From positions 4,216,001-4,280,000 of the forward strand of contig NZ_BNEL01000001.1 of NCBI RefSeq assembly GCF_018327685.1: DNA of 64,000 nt, read 5' to 3'. This stretch comes from Streptomyces sp. TS71-3. GTDB taxonomy: Bacteria > Actinomycetota > Actinomycetes > Streptomycetales > Streptomycetaceae. This document shows, piece after piece, positions 1 through 6,631 of the stretch; within the stretch, counting starts at the first letter, position 1; each line of letters starts with the position of its first letter. The translations under genes and the position numbers were made by a program. Below the pieces are notes generated by a model. The model had not been told where the DNA came from. It saw only the letters and a list, made by a program, of their open reading frames with translations, and did no database searches.

Positions 1-112
1 CGACGCCTTCCCTGACTGGCTGCACACCTACAATCACCACCGCGGACACACCGCGCTGAAAGGCCAACCACCCGCCAGCCGCGTCCCCAACCTCACAGGG
101 CAATACACCTAG
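1..112 (+). CDS. IS481-type transposase, C-terminal end (5' part outside window)
   Basis: The frame starting at base 2 reads 36 codons to a TAG at 110-112. The residues include YNHHRGHTAL followed by a short PPASR segment, which is the C-terminal signature of the DDE integrase core in IS481/IS3-like transposases (tyrosine-Asn, Arg-x-His, then ALxGxxP). Only the tail is in the window, so completeness and activity cannot be judged. It points rightwards and ends 15 bases before an iron-box-like site, so the insertion sequence probably borders on, or has displaced, the gene that site once controlled. Confidence 0.75.
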   Translation, partial: DAFPDWLHTYNHHRGHTALKGQPPASRVPNLTGQYT

Positions 113-127
113 GGCGACCAACGCGAG

Positions 128-146
128 GTAGGTTAGGTCTACCTAA
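128..146. promoter_or_regulatory. Iron box (DmdR/IdeR-type operator candidate)
   Basis: GTAGGTTAGGTCTACCTAA matches 15 of 19 positions of the actinobacterial iron box TTAGGTTAGGCTAACCTAA. Such sites bind the iron-dependent repressors DmdR1/IdeR. No convincing iron gene follows on either strand in the next kilobase, so the target is unknown or was lost when the adjacent insertion sequence arrived. Confidence 0.55.
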
Positions 147-935
147 GTTGTTCTTGCAAGTTCAACAATTGCCATTCCCGGACGCGCATCCGGCGTCGCT
201 CACCGGGTCGCAGGCGCACTGTCCGGCTTCGGAGCGCGGGCAGGGTGGTGCGGGGCCGTGCACGGGGGACATACGCGCACGGACGGGGGTGTGTTCAACG
301 ACGGACACGCAATTCGGCCATCGATGCACACGACTGGATGGGGGGATGGGTGAGGCGGCGGACGTGCGGCGGGGCGCGGTGGTGCCGGTACCCGTCGGGC
401 GCTCGGCGCGGCGTGCGGCAGCGGGGCTCGGCGGGGCGACTGGCGTGGGTGGTGCGGCTGGTGCGCGAGCGTGTGTGCGGGATGGGACCAGGGGGCGGCG
501 CTCCGCTTGCCTACGGGCGCGGCGGTCCCGGTGCCGGCGCATGGGTCGGTGTCGGTGCCCAGGTGGCGGACCTGGTCACGTCCTCCGGGATCACCGGCCC
601 CTCCGCCGTTCGAGGGCGGTCCCGAAGGGCGGTTCCCCGGCTCCCGGCCCCGGGTGAGGGGCGATTACGGCCGCGGGAGCCACCGTCCCGCAGGGTGGCC
701 GGGAACGTTCGGGGGGCCAGGGGAATGATCGGTTCGCCGGGGGCGGGAGTGATCGGCTGGGCGGGAGCGAGCGGCCATCTGGATGGGCGGGCGTGACGGG
801 CGGGACGGGCGGGAACGACCCGCGGACCGGACGTCACGTCAACGGCCTCCCGTACCCGCACACGCACCCGTACCCGCACCCGGGATGCCACGCTCCGGCA
901 CCCCTCCGGCGCCCTCACGCCCCCGGAAACGCACA
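147..935. other. Intergenic stretch without a supported gene
   Basis: Open frames on both strands here give only Arg/Ala/Pro/Gly-rich translations with no family signature, no good ribosome site and no GC3 pattern. The one structured element at the left edge is a CTTGCAAG palindrome inside the A/T-rich bases 148-175, next to the iron box. Around 850-885 there is a short simple repeat of CCCGYACMCG units. Nothing else is seen. Confidence 0.5.
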
Positions 936-993
936 AGCCGCCGGCCGGCCGCCGGAACCGGGCTCACACCGGTTCCGGGCGGCCCCGGCGGCT
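936..993 (-). terminator. Strong hairpin, terminator of the HNH nuclease gene
   Basis: A long near-perfect inverted repeat (936-961 pairing with 969-993, 7-base loop) lies about 160 bases beyond the stop codon of the minus-strand nuclease gene. The stem is almost all G/C with a GGAACCGG core and no clear U tract, as is usual in Streptomyces. Confidence 0.6.
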
Positions 994-1152
994 CGTGATG
1001 GGGCTGACAGCGCTTCAGGGCGCCGCGGGTCGTGCCAGGGGCTGCGCCGTGGGTCGTGCCATGGCCGTTGTGCGGGGGCCCGCCCGCCACGCCCGGATCC
1101 GCCTCGGCGTGGGAGGAAGAGGGTCAGCGCCCCCGCGTGCGGGACAACCGAT

Positions 1153-1821
1153 TCAGCACTCGCTGTTGAGCACCGACTGAAGGGCGCTCTTCTCCGAGGA
1201 GTCGACCGTCAGCTTGTAGTAGTGCTTCACCTGGATCCACATCCGGGCATAGGTGCAGTGGTAGGCGGCCCGCGGCGGCAGCCACTCGGCCGGGTCCTGG
1301 TCGCTCTTGGACTGGTTGACGTTGTCGGTGACCGCGATCAGTTGGGGGCGGGTCAGGTCGTTGGCGAACGACTGCCGCTGGGCGGTGGTCCAGCTGCTGG
1401 CCCCCGAGGTCCAGGCCTCGGCGAGCGGCACGATGTGGTCGATGTCGACGTCGCTGGCGGCGGTCCAGGTGGCGCCGTCGTACTCGGAGTACCAACTGCC
1501 GGACGTGGGGTAGCAGTCGGAGCCCTGCTGGATGCCGGTGCCGTCGCGCTTCAGGACGACCTCGCGGGTGTCGCAGCTGCCGGACTGGGTGATCCAGTGG
1601 GGGAACTTGTCGCGGCTGTAACCCGACATGGAGCCCTCGGTGGCCACGGTCAGCTCGGACAGGTAGGTGTGGGCGGTGGACACCGCGATCGGGGTGGGTG
1701 GGGAGGCCTGGGCGGGCGTGCTGGTCAGCAGGGCGCAGGCGGACACCGTGGCCACGACAGCGCCGAGGGTGCTCAGCCGGCGGCGGGACGTGCCGATTCG
1801 ACGCGCGTAGACATCGGACAT
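1153..1821 (-). CDS. Secreted HNH endonuclease family protein
   Basis: A 222-residue protein. The start at 1821 is chosen because GGGAG lies 7 bases upstream and because it begins directly before a twin-Arg/basic signal sequence (basic residues to about 16, hydrophobic core 19-33, AQA cleavage region near 40). An upstream ATG at 1929 would add 36 residues of no signal character. The mature part has the DIDHIVPLAEAW motif of the DUF1524/GmrSD-type HNH family, a preceding DCYP element and a downstream NDxxN/N-rich segment ending WLPP, where zinc/metal and phosphate ligands lie in this family. Expected role: extracellular DNA degradation for nutrient use or competition. It stands alone and diverges from the Mn riboswitch unit. 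The nuclease class is well supported; substrate is inferred. Confidence 0.8.
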   Translation of the reverse strand: MSDVYARRIGTSRRRLSTLGAVVATVSACALLTSTPAQASPPTPIAVSTAHTYLSELTVATEGSMSGYSRDKFPHWITQSGSCDTREVVLKRDGTGIQQGSDCYPTSGSWYSEYDGATWTAASDVDIDHIVPLAEAWTSGASSWTTAQRQSFANDLTRPQLIAVTDNVNQSKSDQDPAEWLPPRAAYHCTYARMWIQVKHYYKLTVDSSEKSALQSVLNSEC

Positions 1822-2036
1822 GCAAAACTCCCTTTGTGTGGGGGTAGCGACCGGGTGGGGCTCGGTCAGGGTGGCGCCGCCGGGTTTCCGGAAGGCGGGC
1901 ACCAGGTAACAGCGTTGCGTCATGGGCACGTCACATCAAGACGTCTGTCGTACTCATGTCCCCAACAGGTGTGCGAGAAGAGGGGAGTTCGCCCCCTATG
2001 CCCCAGAGGCGCCCCGGGGAGGCCGCCAGAGATGTC

Positions 2037-2078
2037 CCCTGGGGCGCCCCGCATGACGTTCCCGGGGGCGCCCCAGGG
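2037..2078. repeat. 14-bp perfect inverted repeat, 14-base spacer
   Basis: CCCTGGGGCGCCCC (2037-2050) is repeated exactly inverted at 2065-2078. The shared core GGGGCGCCCC is itself a palindrome, and a degenerate third copy lies at 2006-2020. It sits in the divergent gap between the nuclease and the riboswitch (1822-2171), which holds no gene. It may be a regulator site or a DNA cruciform; nothing ties it to a known protein. Confidence 0.5.
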
Positions 2079-2171
2079 AGCCCCCCGGCCTCGCGGTCCG
2101 GATCCGTCCGGCACCGGGACGCGCGCCCGCCGAGGCCGTGCGTTCCGTCCGTCGCGTAGCATGGGCGGAGC

Positions 2172-2283
2172 AGAAGGGGAGTAGCTCTTCGCCGGACCGT
2201 CGACACACTGCTCGGGACTCCCGAGCCGGCGCCCGGAGGCTGACCGTTCCACCGGTCGGCCAGCGAGACCTTCGGCAAGCAGT
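2172..2283 (+). ncRNA. yybP-ykoY (manganese) riboswitch
   Basis: The leader carries the hallmark 5' consensus AAGGGGAGTAGC (2174-2185) and the 3' consensus GAGACCTTCGGCAAG (2265-2279) of the yybP-ykoY aptamer, separated by GC-rich stems (CTCGGGACTCCCGAG at 2211-2225 and a GACCG...CGGTC stem near 2242-2258). In this family the two conserved loops clamp two divalent ions, and Mn2+ binding turns the downstream gene on. The next gene is a TMEM165/GDT1-type exporter, one of the classic targets. A further hairpin at about 2284-2306 may be part of the expression platform. Confidence 0.85.
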
Positions 2284-2382
2284 GCACGTACACAGCCGTG
2301 TGCGGCCGAGTGCGCTGCCGTGCCGGGGTGTCGCGAAGCGCTGTGCACTCTCGGCGGGGCAGCCCCGACCGATTGAGGAACC

Positions 2383-2967
2383 TTGATCAGCTTCAGCGTG
2401 ATGGCGCTCGTCTTCGGCGTCATCTTCCTCGCCGAACTGCCCGACAAGACCGCGCTGGCCGGCCTTGTACTGGGTGCGCGGTACCGGGCCTCCTACGTCT
2501 TCGCCGGGGTGGCCGCCGCGTTCGCCGTGCACGTGGCGCTGGCCGTGGCGGCGGGCAGCGTGCTCACGCTGCTGCCCGACCGCGTGGTGCACGCGGTGAC
2601 GGGCGGCCTCTTCCTGGCCGGCGCCGCCGTGCTGCTCCTCCACAAGGGCGAGGGGGGCGAAGAGGAGGTCCGCAAGCCGCGTGACCAGAGCTTCTGGCGG
2701 GTGTCCGGTGCGGGCTTCGGGCTCATCCTCGTCGCGGAGTTCGGCGACCTCACCCAGATCATGACCGCCAACCTCGCCGCCCGCTACGGCGATCCGGTGT
2801 CGGTCGCCATCGGGGCGGCCCTGGCGCTCTGGGCGGTCGCCGGGATCGGCATCCTCGGGGGCAGGGCGCTGATGCAGCGGGTGCCCATGCGGCTGATCAC
2901 CAAGGTGGCGGCGCTGGTGATGGCGGCGCTCGGGCTGTGGAGCGTCTACGAGGCGGTGGTGGCCTGA
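2383..2967 (+). CDS. TMEM165/GDT1 (UPF0016) family manganese/cation exporter
   Basis: A 194-residue membrane protein starting with TTG; GAGGAA lies 4 bases upstream. Two internally homologous halves of three membrane segments each carry the family's acidic signature: E18-LPDKT in the first half and E119-FGDLTQ in the second. These acidic residues form the ion path for Mn2+/Ca2+ exchange against protons. A charged cytoplasmic loop (GEGGEEEVRK, about 89-98) separates the halves. The gene is directly behind a Mn2+ riboswitch, so it most likely expels manganese when the cell holds too much. Length and topology are standard for the bacterial form. Confidence 0.9.
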   Translation: MISFSVMALVFGVIFLAELPDKTALAGLVLGARYRASYVFAGVAAAFAVHVALAVAAGSVLTLLPDRVVHAVTGGLFLAGAAVLLLHKGEGGEEEVRKPRDQSFWRVSGAGFGLILVAEFGDLTQIMTANLAARYGDPVSVAIGAALALWAVAGIGILGGRALMQRVPMRLITKVAALVMAALGLWSVYEAVVA

Positions 2968-3028
2968 GGGCTCGTGCCGGGGTGCGGCCTGGTGCGGGTT
3001 CGGGCCTCGTGCGAGGTCGGGCCAGGTA

Positions 3029-3082
3029 TGGTTCCGGCCCCGTGCGGGCTCGGTGTGGTTCCGGCCCCGTGCGGGCTCGGTG
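3029..3082 (+). repeat. Two tandem 27-bp repeats
   Basis: The 27-base unit at 3029-3055 is repeated without change at 3056-3082, with shorter degenerate pieces to 3115. It lies in the gap between the exporter and the HAD gene and does not look coding. Confidence 0.8.
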
Positions 3083-3158
3083 TGGGTTCGGTCCGGTGTG
3101 GGTTCGGGCGAGGGTAGCGGTGCCGGGCGTCGTTTTGTATCGTGAGGAAACAAAGTGA

Positions 3159-3188
3159 TCCCGCCCGCTGCCTGACCGGCGGGCGGGA
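3159..3188 (+). terminator. Hairpin between exporter and HAD gene
   Basis: TCCCGCCCGC (3159-3168) pairs perfectly with GCGGGCGGGA (3179-3188) over a 10-base loop, followed by CGCTTTG. It may end the exporter transcript, or act as an attenuator 58 bases before the HAD start. Confidence 0.55.
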
Positions 3189-3246
3189 CGCTTTGACCTT
3201 CGGGGCCCGCCCGTCCCGGAAGACCCTCGTGCTACGGAGCCTGCCG

Positions 3247-3909
3247 ATGACGGTCACCCGTCCCACTCCTCTGACCGCCCGCGCCCTCCTCTTGGACATG
3301 GACGGCACCCTCGTGAACTCGGACGCCGTCGTCGAGCGCTGCTGGCGCCGCTGGTCCGCACGGCAGGGCCTGGACGCGGAGGAGGTCCTGAGGGTCGCGC
3401 ACGGCCGGCAGGGCCACGCGACGATGGCGATCCTGCTCCCGGACCGGCCCCTGGAGGAGAACCTCGCGGACAACGCCCGGTTGCTCGCCGAGGAGACCGC
3501 CGACACCGACGGCGTCGTGGAGATCCCCGGCGCAGGTGCGTTCCTCGCGTCCCTCGCCGGACTGCACCACGCGCTGGTGACGTCCGCGGACGTGGCGCTG
3601 GCCACCGCCCGGATGGGCGCCTGCGGGCTCGCGATGCCCGCCGTGCGGATCACCGCGGAGTCCGTGGGCGCCAGCAAGCCCGATCCGGAGGGCTTCCTCA
3701 AGGGCGCCGCCGAGCTGGGCGTCGACCCGGCCGACTGCGTCGTCTTCGAGGACTCCGGCGCCGGCATCACCGCCGCGCGTGCCGCGGGGATGCGGGTGGT
3801 GGGCGTCGGCCCGCGCGCCGGCGAACACGAGCCCACGTTCCTGGTGCGGGACCTCACGGAGGCCCGGGTGGAGGGCGCGGACGGCGAGATCCGGCTGTTC
3901 CTGGCGTGA
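3247..3909 (+). CDS. HAD-superfamily sugar-phosphatase-like hydrolase
   Basis: A 220-residue protein. Start 3247 has GGAG 6 bases upstream; a longer reading from 3142 would add 35 residues without family similarity. All four HAD motifs are present: motif I DMDGTLVNS with nucleophile D17 and acid/base D19, motif II T112-S113, motif III K144 in ASKPDPEG, motif IV E168-D169 in FEDSGAGI. The helical cap (about 25-90) marks subclass C1, as in beta-phosphoglucomutase and sugar phosphatases (YfbT/DOG type). It should remove phosphate from a small sugar phosphate in the cytoplasm; the exact substrate cannot be read. It stands alone. Confidence 0.85.
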   Translation: MTVTRPTPLTARALLLDMDGTLVNSDAVVERCWRRWSARQGLDAEEVLRVAHGRQGHATMAILLPDRPLEENLADNARLLAEETADTDGVVEIPGAGAFLASLAGLHHALVTSADVALATARMGACGLAMPAVRITAESVGASKPDPEGFLKGAAELGVDPADCVVFEDSGAGITAARAAGMRVVGVGPRAGEHEPTFLVRDLTEARVEGADGEIRLFLA

Positions 3910-4014
3910 CGAGTGCGCCCGTTCTGTTGGGACTGAGGGCCGTGTCCGGGCTGAGGGGGTGAGGACTGCGCCCGGGCTGGGAGGTGCGGACTGCGCCCGG
4001 TCTGGGGGCTGAAG

Positions 4015-4037
4015 GCCCCCCGGGCCGCTGGGGGGGC
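4015..4037. terminator. Bidirectional hairpin between convergent genes
   Basis: GCCCCCC (4015-4021) pairs with GGGGGGC (4031-4037) between the HAD gene and the convergent peptidoglycan-binding gene. The surrounding 3910-4081 also holds two copies of GGACTGCGCCCGG. Confidence 0.45.
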
Positions 4038-4081
4038 TGAGAGTTGCGCCTGGCTGTGACGGGACTGAGGGCGTGCCCCGG

Positions 4082-6469
4082 TTACGGCTGGCCCGTCTCC
4101 GCTTCCAGGCTCTGGCGGGTGGCCGAGCCGTAGACGCCGTGCCCGTCGCCGTCGATCTTGCGGGTGTCCTGGTAGCGGCCCACCGCCTTCTCCAGGCTGG
4201 TGCCGTAGACGCCGTCCGCCTTGCCCAGGTACAGCAGGAGCTGCCGCAGGCGCAGTTGCAGGTCCTTGACCTCCGTACCCTGGTCGCCGAGGCGCAGCAC
4301 GAGAGGTCCAGGGACGGCCGGGGGCGGCGGCGCCGGGGCCGTGGAACCGGCGGGCCCGGACGACGTGGCCGCGGAGGGCGGGGGAGGGACGGCGGCCGTC
4401 GGCGTCGTCATCGGGTGCGACGGCGAGGCGGTGGCCCCGGCCGTGGACGAACGCGGCGCGGACGCGGCCGGTGCGCCCGATGCGGCGCCGGTCGCCTCGG
4501 GAGCCGTCTCCGTGGACTCCGGCGCGCCCGTCGCGCTGTCGGTCCCCGGTATGGCGTCGTCATGCCGCGGCTTCTCGTTCGAGGACAGCCCGCCGGCGAG
4601 TACGGCCACGCACGCGACGGCCGCCGCGGCACCGACCGCGGCCAGCACGACCGCGCGGCGGCGCCGGCGCGGGGCGGGCGCAGGCGAGGCCACCGTCTCC
4701 GGGCCGCCCCGATCGGCGGCGCCGCGTGCTCCGTACGGCTCACCCGGGCGACCCGGGCCGTCACCCTTGCGCCCGCCCGGCTGCGACCCGATCTGGCCGT
4801 TCCGGCCGCCTGCCCTGTCCCCGCCACGTGACCTGTCCGGGGCTGTGCGGCCCTCGGGGCTCCCGTCACCATCGGGGACCTGGGGGACGCGCTTGGTGTC
4901 GATGTCCACGGTGGCCGAGGCGGCGACGCCGGCGGCGGCCCTGGTGGCTCCGGCGGCCGGGGTGCGTGCGGGGCGCGGCCCTCGCACGGTCGGCTCAGGG
5001 GCGTCGGTGCGGTTCGGGGCGTCCCCGACGTCGAGGGGACGCCCGGCGTCCGGGCCGCCCGGTCCCGTCGCGGGCCCCGTGCTTTCATACGCGGGCCCCG
5101 TGCTCTCAGACGCGGAAACCGTGCTTCCCGGCGCGGGGACGCTGCTCTCCGGCGCGGGTGCGGCAGCCGCGCCGCCCCCGGGTCCGCCAGCCGTGCCGCC
5201 GCCAGGTCGGGCAGCAACGGCACCGCGGGCTCCCGCGGCCCTGCCGCCGCCCGGTCCGGCAGCCTTGCCGTCGTCTCGTCCGGTGACCGTGTTCGGGCTG
5301 GCAGCCATACCGTTCGCGCCACTCGCGGCGGACGGGGTGCGGTCGCGTCCGGGCCCGGTCGCGTTCACGGTGCGCCCGCCACCCGCGGCCTCGCGCGACC
5401 CCGGCGTGCTCTGCGCCCCCGGCGTGCTCTGCGACCCCGGCGTGCTCTGCGACCCCGGCGCGTTCTGCGTGGCTGCCGCGCCCCGCGGGTCTGCCACATT
5501 CCGCGGGTCCACCGCGCCCTTCGGCTCCGCGCGCCTCCGGCCGTCCCCGGGCCGCCCCTGCGCACCCGCCGTGGGTCCGCGTCCGGCCTCGTGGCCCCGT
5601 TCCCGCCCGCCGGGCCGTACCGGACCCGTGGACCCTCCAGGCCGAGCCGCGGCCGAGACGCCGGACCCGGCGGGATCCTGCTTCCGAACGCCGGGCGGCG
5701 GCTGCTGCTCGGCGGAGTCGGCGTTCCGCCGCTCCCCGGCGTCCTCGGCACCGCCCGCCTCACCGGCCCTGCCGGCCGTGTCCTGGACGTCCCGAGAGGT
5801 CTCCCGGGCAGTCTCGCGAGAGGTCTCCCCGGCCTCCTCCTGAGAGGTCACCCGGGCCTCCTGCCGAGAAGCCTCGGGCTCCCCCGGGGAGGTATCCCCG
5901 GCATCCCCGGACTGGCTCTCCGCATCCACGTCCGAGTCCCGGGTCCCGCCGCCCGACGCCTCGGAATCCCTGATGGTGGCCTCGCTGGGGCCCCAGATGT
6001 CCTCGATGCTCCAGTCCAGCGGACCCCCCGGCCCGAACAGTGCCTCGGTGTCCAGGGGCCGGTCGTCGACCTGGTCGGGGTCGGAAGCGTGCTGGTCGAG
6101 TTCGGACGCGACCTGGTCGGACTCGGACGTGTGCTGGTCGGAGCCGGAGCCGGAGCCGGAGGCGTGTTCGGCGTCCGGCAGGGAGACGTAGGGGCGCATG
6201 TACAGCGGCTCGTGCTCTTCCTGCTCCGTGCTGAGCGTGCCGCCGCCGGGGCGCCGCTCCGCGTCGGAGGCGTGACGGCGCTGCCAGTCCGCCCTCGTCC
6301 CGCCTGCGGAGCCCTCCGCGGAGGACGACCCCGCGCGTGTCCCGCTCAGCGGGTTGCGGTCACCGGGATGGCCGGTGGCCTGGGCAGGGGTCCGGCCGGC
6401 GCACGCGCATGCCGCTGCGCCCGTCGACGTTCGCTCTGTGCCGCAGTGCGGGCAACGCTTTCCGGTCAC
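4082..6469 (-). CDS. Membrane-anchored peptidoglycan-binding protein with N-terminal zinc ribbon
   Basis: A 795-residue protein. The GTG at 6469 is preferred: AGGAGAGG lies upstream and it opens directly on the zinc-ribbon motif CPHCGTE...CACAG. A 600-residue middle region is of extreme composition (Ser/Glu/Asp, then Gly/Pro/Ala/Arg), with tandem repeats such as SDQ/SESDQ and GSQSTP, and is likely disordered. One membrane segment follows an RRRRR stop-transfer cluster near residue 620; then comes an Ala/Ser/Thr/Pro wall-spanning stretch and a C-terminal PG_binding_1 domain (LRLGDQGTEVKDLQ...GVYG...). This gives a cytoplasmic zinc ribbon, one crossing and a wall-binding domain outside, the layout of a wall sensor. 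It diverges from a drug exporter. No enzymatic domain is seen. Confidence 0.75.
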   Translation of the reverse strand: MTGKRCPHCGTERTSTGAAACACAGRTPAQATGHPGDRNPLSGTRAGSSSAEGSAGGTRADWQRRHASDAERRPGGGTLSTEQEEHEPLYMRPYVSLPDAEHASGSGSGSDQHTSESDQVASELDQHASDPDQVDDRPLDTEALFGPGGPLDWSIEDIWGPSEATIRDSEASGGGTRDSDVDAESQSGDAGDTSPGEPEASRQEARVTSQEEAGETSRETARETSRDVQDTAGRAGEAGGAEDAGERRNADSAEQQPPPGVRKQDPAGSGVSAAARPGGSTGPVRPGGRERGHEAGRGPTAGAQGRPGDGRRRAEPKGAVDPRNVADPRGAAATQNAPGSQSTPGSQSTPGAQSTPGSREAAGGGRTVNATGPGRDRTPSAASGANGMAASPNTVTGRDDGKAAGPGGGRAAGARGAVAARPGGGTAGGPGGGAAAAPAPESSVPAPGSTVSASESTGPAYESTGPATGPGGPDAGRPLDVGDAPNRTDAPEPTVRGPRPARTPAAGATRAAAGVAASATVDIDTKRVPQVPDGDGSPEGRTAPDRSRGGDRAGGRNGQIGSQPGGRKGDGPGRPGEPYGARGAADRGGPETVASPAPAPRRRRRAVVLAAVGAAAAVACVAVLAGGLSSNEKPRHDDAIPGTDSATGAPESTETAPEATGAASGAPAASAPRSSTAGATASPSHPMTTPTAAVPPPPSAATSSGPAGSTAPAPPPPAVPGPLVLRLGDQGTEVKDLQLRLRQLLLYLGKADGVYGTSLEKAVGRYQDTRKIDGDGHGVYGSATRQSLEAETGQP

Positions 6470-6506
6470 CGTGGGGGCCCTCTCCTGAGACCTGCACCGA
6501 GAGATT

Positions 6507-6529
6507 GAGCGCACTGTATACGGCCGCTC
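6507..6529. promoter_or_regulatory. Inverted repeat in a divergent promoter region
   Basis: GAGCG (6507-6511) and CGCTC (6525-6529) flank a GTATAC palindrome in the 160-base gap between the wall-binding protein and the MFS exporter. It is a possible operator for either gene; weak evidence only. Confidence 0.3.
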
Positions 6530-6631
6530 CACCGTGTCCCCAACGGGCTTACGAGGACTCAACGGGCCATAAAGGGTTACTTCGGCAACGTGGCGGAGGA
6601 ATTTCTGGCCTCAGGTTCACGGGAGGTGTCC

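Noticed and set aside
148..1150. Several open frames on both strands left of the nuclease gene
   Set aside because: Translations are Arg/Pro/Gly-rich with no conserved motif or ribosome site and disagree with GC3 expectations; likely non-coding.
793..2184. 463-codon plus-strand frame over the HNH nuclease
   Set aside because: It is antisense to the well-supported nuclease gene and has no family features.
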